Shown: positions 1 through 9,081 of the stretch, in pieces
Layout of the letters: every line of letters begins with the position of its first letter
How positions within the stretch are numbered: the first letter of the stretch is position 1
Source of the DNA: Pseudomonas fluorescens
GTDB lineage: Bacteria > Pseudomonadota > Gammaproteobacteria > Pseudomonadales > Pseudomonadaceae
Direction of reading: 5' to 3'
Assembly (NCBI RefSeq): GCF_000802965.1
Contig: NZ_JSAK01000038.1
Location: 1-64,000 of the forward strand
DNA: 64,000 nt
Translations under genes and position numbers: made by a program
The notes under the pieces: generated by a model
The model's input: only the letters and a program-made list of their open reading frames with translations
What the model was told of the DNA's origin: nothing
Database searches by the model: none

Positions 1-314
1 CCCAAACATAGAATCTCCCACGATGGATGTTTAGCAGGCACCTAGTTCATGGTAGGCGAGGATCCGGTGTGAGCGAACTTGTTCGCGAAGGACTTTATGT
101 CAGGCGCTGAGGATCTCGACCATCCCGAAACCTGTGCGCCAGTTCTAGTTGCGCGTTCGCCAATTGATGCAGCTCATAACCGGGTTTAGTACTGCGCTTG
201 GCCTGTTCGCTGCTTTGTTCGGCCAGTCCGGTGGTTTGCCCTACTTTTTCACAAATATGCCGAATGGTTTGTGGTACTTGGGATCACGTCGGCGCTGGAT
301 TGGCGGGCTGCGGA

Positions 315-1050
315 TTAGCCGCGCTGTGCGGTGGCCAGGGCGCTGCCTTCGCGCAGTTGCTCGACCGAGCGCTGGATCTGTTCGGTAGATTGGCGGGTGC
401 GTGAGGCGAGGGGGCGTACCACATCGACCACCACTGCAAAGCCGCGTCCGGACCCGCCGGCACGGGCGGCCTCGATAGCAGCATTGATGGCCAGCAGGTT
501 GGTTTGCTCGACGATGCTGGGGATCGCGTCGGTAGTGCCGCTGATAGATGCGATGGACTCGGCCAGTTGCCTGACGGCGCGGTTGATGTCTCCTACGGGC
601 ACGAACAACGCCTAGGTGGAATCCTAGCTTTTTAACGCGATTTGGTCGCTATTGTGCGCCAGCTGATCCACCGCCTGGGTCGCTTGCGCGGCATGCAGAA
701 GGTTACGCGACAGCTCCTGAATCGTCGCACTCATCTGATGAATCGCGGTGGCGGACTACTCGGCTTCTTGCAATTGCCGATCAAGCTGACTGGCCTGGGT
801 CTCGACCATGGACGATGATTTTGCGGTACGGTTGCGTAGAATTTCGCCGGTGGTCTGGATGCGCCCCATGACCGTGCGCATGCGCATTCTCTGGCTGAGG
901 GGGGCCATGTTTGAACAGAGAGGTCGGCCCAGGCTGTCGATTCTGGAGGTGGGAAGTTCAACACGGGCCATGACCCGCGTTGCGGCGGCGACTCCAATAG
1001 CGCGGATCATGAGGCGATGCTGCGTGAGGGATTGATGAGCGACAGGAGGG
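315..1050 (-). pseudogene. Methyl-accepting chemotaxis protein remnant
   Basis: The minus strand reads the signalling hairpin of a chemotaxis receptor: EQTNLLAINAAIEAARAG followed by GRGFAVVVDVVRPLASRT, the hallmark of the cytoplasmic tip that contacts CheA and CheW. Upstream in other frames are ETQASQLDRQLQEAE and AIHQMSATIQELSRN, which belong to the same coiled coil. The pieces lie in at least two frames and stop codons interrupt them near 600 and 755, and no sensory domain or membrane segment remains. It is therefore a decayed receptor fragment. The call of family is firm; the ligand specificity cannot be told. The first 300 bases of the window hold only a poorly conserved possible continuation of its C-terminal end. 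Confidence 0.8.
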
Positions 1051-1215
1051 CACGCTGGCTGATCATTTTTAGATCTTCTTATTGATTTTAATCGACGTGT
1101 ATGTTCCCCGCGAAGGCAAACCGAAACGCTGATGTGGCGGGACATCAACGGTCGTACGTCCGTGTCCGCGGCGACTGCCACCCTCGAAAAACTCAAGTTC
1201 AGAGATGGCAAATTG

Positions 1216-1740
1216 CCGGCGACATTCGCACTCTTTACCGGTCAAGCAATTGGTCGATCAAGCTAATGCTGTGAGTAATGCCCGGTGCGACGCCGCCGGT
1301 TCGATGGTTGAGAATGATCGGCGAGTTGGCGTTTGGCTCCAGTAACGTGGTTTAGCCAATGTCTACCCGAGTCAGCAATTGCACCGACTCAGGCGCCATG
1401 GTCACGCCGACTCCAGCGGCCAACAGACCGATCACTGTCTGCATTACGTTGGTTCACTCACCAACCCGTTGAGTCGGGTACTGTCGCAAACCATGCCCCG
1501 TTGGGGTAGGGGAGTGTCGCTAGGAATAGCGCCGACAAAGATCAGGCGCAACGGCTGAACGTAGGAGCTGTACGACCCCAAGTTCGTCTTCGAGCTGTTG
1601 AACCAGTCCGATCAAGGGCGACTGAGCAATGTGGAACGCACTACGGCACGGGTGAAGTTCAGAGGCTCGGTGGAACACCTGGAAGTATCACAGTTGACGG
1701 GCTTCCCGGCTGCTCGGCCAAGGATCAGCATCGCATACCT
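1216..1740 (-). pseudogene. catR: LysR-type regulator remnant, probably catR
   Basis: Minus-strand frames give pieces of a LysR-type regulator. An N-terminal helix-turn-helix part reads AFHIAQSPLIGLVQQLEDE and LGVVQLLRS. A C-terminal effector-domain part reads VMQTVIGLLAAGVGVTMAPESVQ. The middle of the protein is missing and frames change several times, so it cannot work. It sits divergently to the catB remnant with about 65 bp between, which is the normal place of catR, the muconate-responsive activator of catBCA. The catR identity is inferred from that position plus the family match. If right, the remaining catA has lost its local activator. Confidence 0.65.
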
Positions 1741-1805
1741 TTTTGGTATCGATACGAACCAATTTTGTATTTGAAACAAGGAAAAGGTCGGATCAACATC
1801 AAGCC
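1741..1805 (+). promoter_or_regulatory. Former catR-catB control region
   Basis: The gap between the divergent catR and catB remnants holds a perfect 10-base palindrome, GTATCGATAC at 1746-1755, in an A/T-rich stretch. In intact cat loci this gap carries the CatR sites and the overlapping catR and catB promoters. That this region still drives the catB-catA transcript is inference. Confidence 0.4.
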
Positions 1806-2222
1806 ATGACAACAAAGAACCTAATGGGTATGGAAACGACTTCTACAGTGATTGCGTCGCTCGAGACGAACATCGTTGACCTGCCGACCATCCTCCCGCA
1901 CAAATTGGCGATGCACAGCATGCAGATCCAGACCCTTGTGATGATTCGCGTGCGCTGTTCCGACAGTGTCGAAGGCATTGGCGAGTCCACTACCATCGGT
2001 GGGTTGAGCTACGGTATCGAGAACCCGGAAAGCATCAAAACTAATCAAGTGACGGCATCTCTGGCGTATCGCCTGGCTGTACGCAAACTACAGCGTGTTC
2101 AATGTCGACAGCGTTCAGGAGCTCCACGATCTGCTGATGCAGGTTACGTTGTAACAGTACATGGTCATCGAAATCATCGCCATGTGCCGTCACCCATCAT
2201 CAGTTCGCGAAGACGACCCTGA
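1806..2222 (+). pseudogene. catB: catB 5' end fused by deletion to catC 3' end
   Basis: The first 80 or so codons from 1806 encode the start of muconate cycloisomerase, with LPHKLAMHSMQIQTLVMIRV and EGIGESTTIGGLSYG. At about 2040-2060 this breaks off, and a different frame then reads the end of muconolactone isomerase CatC: YANYSVFNVDSVQELHDLLMQ and then MCRHPSSVREDD, ending at 2222. An in-frame TAA lies inside the catC piece at about 2148. Roughly 290 codons of catB and the first two thirds of catC are gone. The order catB-catC-catA is the usual operon order, so this is an internal deletion that left catA downstream. Both steps after ring cleavage are lost here, and muconate would need enzymes encoded elsewhere. 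Confidence 0.85.
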
Positions 2223-2276
2223 CCGGCACCTGTAACTGCGTGCCCATTAATAAGTATAACGATGAGGAAATTAATA

Positions 2277-3206
2277 ATGACTGTCAAAATCTCCCAGACC
2301 CAAAGCGTCCAGCAGTTTTTCAAAGAAGCCAGTGGCCAGCTCAATGATGCCGGCAACCCGCGAGCCAAGACGTTGGTCCGCCGCATCCTACAAGACACGG
2401 TAAAGATCATGGAAGACCTGAACGTTTCCCCGGAAGAGTTCTGGAAAGCGGTCAACTATCTGAATGAACTAGGTTCGCGTCAGGAAGCCGGCTTGCTGGT
2501 AGCTGGTCTCGGTCTGGAGCACTACCTCGACTTGTTGATGGACGCCAAAGACGAAGAATCCGGCAAGACCGGCGGCACGCCGCGCACCATCGAAGGCCCG
2601 CTGTATGTTGCCGGCGCACCGCTGAGCAAAAACGAAGCGCGTCTGGACGATGGCTCATCCGACGGCATCGTGCTGTTCATGAAAGGTCAGGTCAAGGATC
2701 TGGACGGCAATCCGGTGGCCAATGCCATCGTCGATGTCTGGCACGCGAACACCAGTGGTACTTATTCGTACTTCGACCCTGCGCAAACCGAGTTTAACCT
2801 GCGTCGTCGCATCGAGACCGATGCCCAGGGCAACTACCGCTTCCGCAGCATTGTGCCGTCCGGCTACGGCTGTCCTCCAGATGGCCCGACCCAGAAACTG
2901 CTCGATCAGTTGGGCCGCCACGGTCAGCGTCCAGCGCATATCCACTTCTTCATATCGGCCCCTGGGTATCGTCACCTGACAACCCAGATCAACCTGTCGG
3001 GCGAAGAATACCTGCATGACGATTTTGCCTACGCCACGCGGAACGAACTCATAGCCGAAATCCGTTTCTTCGATGACAAGGCCGCTGCCCGCGCCTACGG
3101 CATAGAAGGCCGTTTCGCTGAAATCGAATTTGACTTCGCCATCCAGTCCTCCGGCTCTGCTGAGGAGCAGAAACGCATGGAACGCGTGCGTGCCTTAGAG
3201 AATTGA
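2277..3206 (+). CDS. catA: Catechol 1,2-dioxygenase
   Basis: This 309-residue protein is an intradiol ring-cleaving dioxygenase that opens catechol to cis,cis-muconate with a non-haem Fe(III). Residues about 1-100 form the helical dimer/lipid-binding domain and the rest the beta-sandwich catalytic domain. Expected iron ligands are present: Tyr in GTYSYFD (about 163), Tyr197 in PSGYG, and His221 and His223 in RPAHIHFF. The signature TPRTIEGPLYVAGAPL is intact. The start at 2277 is preferred over the upstream ATG at 2262 because homologues begin MTVKI and a GAGGAAA ribosome site lies about 10 bases before it. Length is normal. It is the only unbroken gene of this cat locus, lying 54 bp after the catC remnant and followed by a strong terminator. 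Activity is expected, but muconate may accumulate unless other cat genes exist elsewhere. Confidence 0.96.
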   Translation: MTVKISQTQSVQQFFKEASGQLNDAGNPRAKTLVRRILQDTVKIMEDLNVSPEEFWKAVNYLNELGSRQEAGLLVAGLGLEHYLDLLMDAKDEESGKTGGTPRTIEGPLYVAGAPLSKNEARLDDGSSDGIVLFMKGQVKDLDGNPVANAIVDVWHANTSGTYSYFDPAQTEFNLRRRIETDAQGNYRFRSIVPSGYGCPPDGPTQKLLDQLGRHGQRPAHIHFFISAPGYRHLTTQINLSGEEYLHDDFAYATRNELIAEIRFFDDKAAARAYGIEGRFAEIEFDFAIQSSGSAEEQKRMERVRALEN

Positions 3207-3230
3207 TGGACGGATTGGAATAATTACTCT

Positions 3231-3253
3231 CAGGCGCTTCGGCGTCTGTTTTT
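3231..3253 (+). terminator. Rho-independent terminator after catA
   Basis: A seven-base-pair stem CAGGCGC / GCGTCTG (one G-T wobble) closes a TTCG tetraloop and is followed by TTTTT. It lies 25 bp after the catA stop. Confidence 0.9.
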
Positions 3254-3259
3254 ATTTGG

Positions 3260-3907
3260 TCCCTCGTCGGGGAACATGACGATATTTTTGGCCATGAATT
3301 TTTGGGCATTGCCTAGAGTTGGTTTGCAGGTGACGGCGGTCAAGACAGGTGATCGGCTAAGTTGTCCCGTTAGTGATTGCCTGTGGCAGCTGTTTTTTCT
3401 ATCAACAGAATCTGTTCGCCGCGTGTGAAGCCACGAACACCTTGCGCGGAGCGATCCTGAATAAAAAGGCCAGTTCGTCAGGCTGTAACTTCTCATCTTC
3501 AGGCTGCACATCAACAGCGTCCAGCGGTGCCATGTTGTTTTGAAGCGTGGCGTGCTGTGTCGTAGTAGGTACCAGACGGAGTACGGGCCTGTTACTGACC
3601 TGGTGCTGGGGAATTGCATGAGGCGGAGGCCGGACTGCATGTACAGGTCACTGCCACCGTGTCGGACGTGATCTTTGTCTCCGCACATTTTTTGCCGACT
3701 TCACCTTGCCGTGCTCCGCCAGCGTCTACTCGAAATCACGAACGTGTGACGCAACGAACAACCTGCGATTCGCGAGTTCAAGATAATGAAAAGTGCTCGG
3801 TCCTCGTACAAACTCCTCACGATGTGCTTATCTAAACACCTCGGAGTCGACCCCTTACAGGGCATCCGTCTCTACGCGAGAAATGTTGAAATTGCCCAAT
3901 TTATTTC
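3260..3907. other. Gene-free stretch, probably decayed coding DNA
   Basis: No frame gives a protein I recognise. A minus-strand open frame runs through it (about 150 codons from 3688), but it has no ribosome site and an arginine- and cysteine-rich composition typical of a shadow frame. Short pieces in another minus-strand frame look protein-like, for example QPDELAFLFRIAPRKVFVA, and are then cut by stops. It is most simply old coding sequence. Confidence 0.35.
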
Positions 3908-4378
3908 CTATGACCCCGTCCGCACCCATCGCAACGAGCTGATTGCTTTGAATTGGCTGATACCGACTGATCTTCCTTCATGCCTGGATTTTGATCCAGG
4001 CCAAGTCTGAAGGGCCTCAACCGCAGACCTAGGTGCTTCATAAATCTGGAACGCGTTGTAATCGGCATCGAGCAGCACTAGAAGAACTGTATCGAAGGGT
4101 TGCTTTAAGTCGATCGCACCGAGCCGGCCCCCGTGGAGTCGAGCATTGGGCAAACATCGACCCTTGATCTGGACTTTGAGTTTCAATCCGTCCTGGATCT
4201 CCGTCGCGTCGTAACCGACTTGCGGGGCAAGCTCCAATTCGAGATTAAGAATCCGTGCCGCTTCGTATTGTGCAATCTCGCCAGTGACACCCATAGGCTT
4301 GCCAGTGATGTGGTAATAGCGTCTGGCCAGAGCCTGAGCTTCTCGCAGGATCTGATAAACTTCATTGGTTGCTTCCAT
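3908..4378 (-). CDS. DUF6998-like hypothetical protein
   Basis: A 156-residue soluble protein. The start at 4378 (MEATNEVYQILREAQ) is chosen over an upstream ATG at 4468 because a good AGGAGAA ribosome site lies just before it. Its body resembles a family of small proteins of unknown function (DUF6998-like): YHITGKPMGVTGEIAQYEAA, then KVQIKGRCLPN and DTVLLVLLDADYNAFQIYEA. The VQIKGR and preceding acidic residues recall the core of restriction-endonuclease-like folds, but that is only an impression. The last 25 or so residues are rich in Arg and Ser and may be read-through past an altered end. It stands alone, with no clear operon partner. No function is assigned. Confidence 0.65.
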   Translation of the reverse strand: MEATNEVYQILREAQALARRYYHITGKPMGVTGEIAQYEAARILNLELELAPQVGYDATEIQDGLKLKVQIKGRCLPNARLHGGRLGAIDLKQPFDTVLLVLLDADYNAFQIYEAPRSAVEALQTWPGSKSRHEGRSVGISQFKAISSLRWVRTGS

Positions 4379-4410
4379 GTTTTCTCCTAAATATTCGATA
4401 GGGCACTGTC

Positions 4411-4543
4411 GATTACCTGGTTCTTCTGCAACTTGAAACCTGTGTCCTGGTACTGCCAAAGCCTTCAATCATGGTGGGGTACCAGCGCCGCTCTGTACCG
4501 ATCAAGCGCATAAACACCCCACTTTGGGGATAGCGGGTGGACA
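4411..4543 (-). other. Possible 43-residue open frame
   Basis: A minus-strand frame begins ATGTCCACCCGCTATCCC and reads MSTRYPQSGVFMRLIGTERR before ending in an Arg/Ser-rich tail at 4411. An A/G-rich tract precedes the ATG. The first 30 residues look protein-like and the tail does not, so this may be the start of a frameshifted gene. I do not recognise it. Confidence 0.25.
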
Positions 4544-4839
4544 TACCTTTTTTCCTTTTCATAGGTACGCGATTGAGTCCGGTTTCCCTGAGTGCAGATT
4601 TCCGGCCTCCGAGAAAATGCTAAACCGTCGGCGGTTTTTCGATCCTTCAGTTGGCTATGCCTGGTTGGAAACCTTCGCTGCCAAGTCACCCTCACCTAGC
4701 AGTGCTACAACCAGCGCGGTCACAGTCAGCTAGACAGGATATTCCTATCCACCGTTAACATCGGTGACGCTCCAGTCATTACTGAATGAATGCTGCGTTT
4801 GGAGCAGTACGAGAGTCAATCATGGTAAAGGTCCTTTTG
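4544..4839. other. Intergenic stretch with no recognised gene
   Basis: About 300 bases between the small frame at 4411-4543 and the esterase. Open frames on both strands are short and lack recognisable motifs. I see no terminator with a clear T tract. Confidence 0.4.
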
Positions 4840-5514
4840 TTACTCGGTGAGCGACAGCGTTTGGGTCAGCCATTTAGAGAAGTCGATCAGTTCTTCACCT
4901 ACAATTTCGTGGGACATCTTGTAGAAATGGGTTTCGTGAACTACGCCGATTCGATCCAGCCAAGCGTCTGCTTCTTTCGCCCAATCCACAGGCAGGACGC
5001 CGTCTTGGTGTCCGTGAGCGATGAAGGCTTGGACCGACTTGAGACGATCGGCTGAAGCGACTCGCGGGGCAATCTCCCGCAACATTCGGCCGCTCAATAT
5101 TGCGAAACCGGCAACCAGCTCTGGCTCGGTGACCCCAAGGCTCGCGCTCATGATGCCGCCCTGGCTGAAGCCAGCGATCACGGTCGGAAGATTGGGCAAT
5201 GCTTCGATGAAGCGCTGCAGCATTTGCCGGCTGGACTCTGCCTGCTCTTGATTGAACGAAGGACCGGCGCTGGTGAAGTTCACCTGATACCAAGCGTAGG
5301 CTTGTGGGCCAACTTGCAGCGGACCGCGAAGTAGAATCACTTCCAGTTCCTCGGGTAGCAATGCGGCCAATGATGCGAGATTCGTTTCATTTGTACCGAC
5401 GCCGTGCAGCAGAAGCAGGCGGCCCTTGGGCGCCGACGTACTGCATCCTCTGCGGAAAAACAGGCCTGTTTGCGGCGCGCGGGCCGCTTCAGAAAAAAAA
5501 GTCGTATCATGCAT
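4840..5514 (-). CDS. Phospholipase/carboxylesterase-type alpha/beta hydrolase
   Basis: A 224-residue alpha/beta hydrolase of the carboxylesterase/acyl-protein-thioesterase group. Motifs in order are LLLLHGVGTNETNLASLA (oxyanion-hole region), the nucleophile elbow GFSQGG, the acid in HGHQDGVLP, and the catalytic His in YKMSHEI. Length fits the family (about 210-230). The start MHDTTFF at 5514 lies inside the 3' end of the upstream dioxygenase remnant, whose stop is at 5507-5509, so the two were translationally coupled; the longer start at 5559 has no ribosome site. Such esterase plus DODA-dioxygenase pairs are common in Pseudomonas. The substrate is unknown. Confidence 0.85.
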   Translation of the reverse strand: MHDTTFFSEAARAPQTGLFFRRGCSTSAPKGRLLLLHGVGTNETNLASLAALLPEELEVILLRGPLQVGPQAYAWYQVNFTSAGPSFNQEQAESSRQMLQRFIEALPNLPTVIAGFSQGGIMSASLGVTEPELVAGFAILSGRMLREIAPRVASADRLKSVQAFIAHGHQDGVLPVDWAKEADAWLDRIGVVHETHFYKMSHEIVGEELIDFSKWLTQTLSLTE

Positions 5515-6245
5515 GGTCTGTATTGCCTTGATTGATTTGAGTGGATTGAAATCCGGCATTGTCGTTCGAGGTAAACAGGTAGCTGCCCATCGCCAGCACC
5601 CCGCAGCTCACTCCGCCCTCCAGGACACGCGCCTCATAGCGTTCGTCGGCCGCACTGAGGACAATGAGCAACGGAAAAAAATGCTCCTCCGTCAGGTGGG
5701 CACGTTCGGCTGAAGGAGCGTGCTGCATATAGTCCAGTAGAAAATCAGTGTTGCATGCCTGCATGGGTATGGGCTGTCCAGGCAGCAAACTCTTTCACGT
5801 AATCGGCCCCCTCGGGCTTTGCCCAATGTCCAGGCCTAGTACGTGTCGAGGCTGGCAGGCATCGATACCTGAACCAAGGGAATGTCCGCATCGGGGGCCA
5901 GAGGCAACAGAGGTGCCCAGGCACCATGGTCCAGTTCTCGATGGAGGTCGAGCCTGGACTTCCATCCCGCTGGGTAGCAGATCCACGATGTGGGCGGCCA
6001 GACCCGGCGCACCAGGTGGTGCGTAGTTCAATTGGTACAGCGCGTCTGGAAACCCTCCAAAATAATGGATGATTTCAAGGGCGCCGCTCCCCGTGACGTT
6101 GATTTCGCCACGCGTCAACAAACAAAGGGAGACAATGACGATCGCATCAGGTCGCGTCATTTCGCGACCGAGCTCAGCCAGCCGCTGACCAGCCAGCCCC
6201 GCGTTTGATGGCAAACATTGGAGCACCCTGCGACCCTAACAACAG
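5507..6245 (-). pseudogene. Frameshifted DODA-type extradiol dioxygenase
   Basis: Minus-strand pieces in several frames assemble into a class III extradiol dioxygenase of the 4,5-DOPA dioxygenase family. The N-terminal GAPMFAIKRG is at about 6205-6240. It is followed in another frame by LAELGREMTRPDAIVIVS and GALEIIHYFGGFPDALYQLN, then NYAPPGAPGLAAHIVDLLP. After another shift near 5790 the C-terminal part reads AHLTEEHFFPLLIVLSAADE and GGVSCGVLAMGSYLF. Expected length is about 260 residues. Parts of the middle, including the GSGS/TH metal region, are garbled. At least two frameshifts make it non-functional. It sits directly upstream of and overlaps the esterase start. Confidence 0.8.
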
Positions 6246-6816
6246 GGAAACGAAGTTTTCATGGTGAAAAGCTCCAAAGTAATTACTTTACTTTCGTTAT
6301 TGCTGATTGTTGCGCTATTCATGGTCATCCGGATGCCGACTAGGGGAATTGCCTGCCTCGCAGGTACAACAGACTTCATTGATAATACTCAAACAATGAA
6401 CTACCGATATTTGCACGCGGGAGGAACTTGTGAAACGATGTAGTTTTTCTACGATACTGCCCACTTGATAATTTTTATGTCTGCCGTTGTGTCCTGTTCT
6501 AGGACTTCGGACCCTGGCAGGTTTTTTGTTTGAAAAGTAACATCAAACGCGTGAGGCCTGCGTGGTCTTATGCTTGGGTAGTTTGTCGATCAGCCGAGAT
6601 TTTTTGGTGTTGCGTCAACATGGCTGTTCGCACTTTAAAACTACTTTAATATTTAAACGATATTTACAGACAAGTCCTGCTCTCATTAATACATTGCTCC
6701 GTCGCAAGCCTGCTGTTACGTTCTATACACACCTGAAACTCATATAGACCCAACCATAAGTAGCCGTTGAACCGGTTTCATCCATCTGGAGAGCAGGCCT
6801 GCGAAGCTTGATTGGA
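6246..6816. other. A/T-rich intergenic stretch with one weak small frame
   Basis: The only frame of note is 6261-6443 (plus): 60 residues starting MVKSSKVITLLSLLLIVALF, with one strongly hydrophobic N-terminal helix and a weak purine-rich site upstream. It could be a small membrane peptide, but I recognise no family. The rest (6450-6816) is A/T-rich and has no credible frame. Confidence 0.3.
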
Positions 6817-7698
6817 CTAGAATGCCCAAACAAATTTGACCCAAGTCGACGTCCCTTCTGGCCTGTTTTCTACTAAGGCTTCTTTGAGATATTTCGCTTC
6901 CAAAGACCAGCCTTGCCCTTGGTAATGCACTCCTGGTCCATATGCAACTTCCTGCCCTCGAAATCCTAAATCGGAGCCGTCTACTCGATCGGAAGTTAAC
7001 TGTTTAAAGGCATGCCCCTCAAGACCAATTGTCAAGTGTGGGATGATCTCATAGCCCGCTGCATAATCCGCGGCGAAATACTGACCAGAGTGGTAGTCAG
7101 TGGCGTGGTTGGTTGAATTTAAGTTGTAGGACGCTTTTGTGGAAAATTCCCAGCCGTTGGGCTGGATGTAGCTATATAGAATGAGCGGCCGCAAGGTGTA
7201 GTAATTTTTGCCGGCATTCGCCATCTGGTTTTTGTCGTAATCGCCAGTTGGAACTACCGCCTCCATGACTGTAGCCCAATGGTGATTTCCGTTGTGCCAA
7301 GAGAGGAATACTGCCGGGATGAAGTCTGCCATCGCGTGGCGTTGATCGGTCATTCCGACTTGGCTGACACGTAGGTCCAACATCGGTTGGACTGCACTGA
7401 AGCCTAGTAGCCCTCCCATGATGGTCGTTTCAGTCATCCAGACAATACGCGGCACTATCGCATCTACATTCACGCCAAAACCAGGAATCAGGGATTTTCC
7501 GTGTTTGTCATTAAAGCGAGAGGCGTGATAATTCTCATAATATGCCAGCAAGTAAACGCCCGGAGGAGGTAGATTACCTGTCTTGAAACCCTCAGCACCG
7601 AGGCCAAAGGTATCGGTGCCATTTTCGGTCGCTACTGCCAGATTTCCTGCCATGCAAGCAGCAAATCCAATTGCCAAACGAAAGCTCGGGATTTTCAT
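6817..7698 (-). CDS. SphA/MetA-type outer-membrane transport protein
   Basis: A 293-residue protein with a cleavable signal peptide (MKIPSFRLAIGFAACMAGNL, cut probably after AVA). The body is rich in alternating aromatic strands and ends in WVKFVWAF, the C-terminal aromatic signature of outer-membrane beta-barrels. It fits the family named for the MetA pathway of phenol degradation (SphA-like), members of which sit next to aromatic-degradation genes and probably help hydrophobic substrates across the outer membrane. Motifs seen include GNLPPPGVYLLAYYENYHA and AVVPTGDYDKN. It is transcribed away from the flavin monooxygenase 1.4 kb away, and its upstream region holds a copy of the same 60-bp element found before that gene (7960-8019). 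Co-regulation, and a role in bringing in the monooxygenase substrate, are inferred. Confidence 0.85.
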   Translation of the reverse strand: MKIPSFRLAIGFAACMAGNLAVATENGTDTFGLGAEGFKTGNLPPPGVYLLAYYENYHASRFNDKHGKSLIPGFGVNVDAIVPRIVWMTETTIMGGLLGFSAVQPMLDLRVSQVGMTDQRHAMADFIPAVFLSWHNGNHHWATVMEAVVPTGDYDKNQMANAGKNYYTLRPLILYSYIQPNGWEFSTKASYNLNSTNHATDYHSGQYFAADYAAGYEIIPHLTIGLEGHAFKQLTSDRVDGSDLGFRGQEVAYGPGVHYQGQGWSLEAKYLKEALVENRPEGTSTWVKFVWAF

Positions 7699-7959
7699 CG
7701 AATTAGCCTTATTGTTTTTATTTTATGTTTATTAAACGATTTCGCTTCCGGCGTGAATTACTGCCAGCTTCATGGCGAACGTGATGCAAATTTGGGAATT
7801 GTCGCGGGGGTATCTAGAGCGGACATTACGTAAAACAAACATCCGCTTATCCCTTAGAGAATAATGGCGGCTCGTATATAACGCTCCAATTTTCGTATAT
7901 ATTAATCCCCGTACGCACTTTATTTGCTAGCGTGGGTGCCACAACATTAGTTTCCGCAT

Positions 7960-8019
7960 ATGCATACCGTCCAATACTTTGTTTGTTAATTTGTTTACTA
8001 TTTAGGTATGCCTTATACT
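7960..8019 (-). promoter_or_regulatory. Shared 60-bp upstream element, copy 1 (outer-membrane protein side)
   Basis: This 60-base segment matches the reverse complement of 8941-9000 at 52 of 60 positions. Relative to the gene it precedes (6817-7698, minus strand) it has the same orientation as copy 2 has to the monooxygenase. Inside are inverted arms GCATACC (7962-7968) and GGTATGC (8005-8011), about 36 bases apart, and the conserved core TTTACTATTTAGGTATG. The copy lies about 260 bp before the start codon. It is probably an operator and promoter set for a common regulator, perhaps the LysR protein at 12347; that is inference. Confidence 0.7.
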
Positions 8020-8940
8020 GTCCGCACTGACTGAACTTAATCTACCGCACCGATTGAATTTTTGAGTCGGGAAGCTAATTCAGCGTCATGTTATATGAAC
8101 GTGACTCCCGCCTTGAGGTAGACCGTCTGGCACGGAGCAAGCGCTCCCCCCCCCCGAAGCGAGAAGCTCAGCATCAGGCTTCGAGGAGGATGAACAGACA
8201 GCCGCTACCCAACCCGACTATGGCACCGGGGGTATTAAAGACACATTCGCCCTGCACGATGCTTGCCTGCCATATGCACTCGGATCGCATTGGCACCGGC
8301 GCGACGGCAAGCCGCTGAAGGGGTACTTGCCACGCCAGGGGGATTGAAAACGACCCAGCCGATTAACAGGGAATTTTTCCATGCTGCACAGACGCACGCC
8401 CCGCCCCGCATGGGTTAAGAGCTTAGCGAACAGTTGCATATCGAGGTGAAGGCGTCGATGTTGCGGGCGTGCCTTCAGTTACTCGACCCGCCACTGCTAC
8501 CGTCATGCCGAGCGCACGTCGGTGATTACCGCACTTATGGCTGCGCAGCCCTTGCCTGTAGCAGTACTAGTGCGGCGATTATCCGCACCGCCACAGCATG
8601 CAAGCCAGTTAACAGTAGGCGGTTGTACCGGCTGGCCCACGCACTGGCATACAAGTAGGGCGCGGCACGTGGAGAACTACCACAGCTTTCGTGCCTTAGA
8701 TCTTCAGCTTGCGTTCCTGGTCAGCCTTTACCCAGTTGCGATTCCCCTCTCGCGATCGACTCTCTTTTTTTAACTCTGAAAGCGTGAGCTTTGCCCTGTT
8801 CAACGCTAAATACCAACGCTAGCTGTTTATTACTCAGATTTTTAATTGAGCGGGATCCATAGACGCGCAGGCCGGCATCCTGTGCTCCCGATAGGGACAC
8901 GAGGTGTTTGACGTTTGTTATCGATGTCGCTGATGAGCAA
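8020..8940. other. Intergenic DNA between divergent genes, probably decayed
   Basis: The 0.9 kb between the two shared elements contains short open frames on both strands (for example 8088-8318 plus and 8218-8439 minus) that are proline-, arginine- or cysteine-rich and match nothing I know. It is unusually long for a divergent promoter region, which suggests that a gene once stood here. Nothing could be identified. Confidence 0.4.
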
Positions 8941-9000
8941 AGGATAAGACATACCTAAATAGTAAACAAGTTCATAAATAAGGTATTGGACGGTATGCGT
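8941..9000 (+). promoter_or_regulatory. Shared 60-bp upstream element, copy 2 (monooxygenase side)
   Basis: Second copy of the element at 7960-8019, on the opposite strand, 52 of 60 bases identical. It contains ACATACCTAAATAGTAAAC and, 28 bases on, GGTATTGGACGGTATGCG. It ends about 80 bp before the monooxygenase ATG, a spacing typical of an activator site plus promoter. A weaker likeness, CACACCTAATATAG, is seen at about 10880 before the reductase, but I would not rely on it. Confidence 0.7.
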
Positions 9001-9081
9001 AGGCAGAAACTAATGTCGTGATGTCCCCAGCAAACGAAATAAGAACGGGGAAGAGATGTATCCATAATATTGGAGTGAGAT

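Noticed and set aside
3230..3688. Minus-strand 152-codon frame after catA
   Set aside because: No ribosome site, composition of a shadow frame, overlaps the catA terminator and matches no family.
8088..8658. Several open frames in the gap between the outer-membrane protein and the monooxygenase
   Set aside because: Biased composition, no ribosome site, no motif on either strand.
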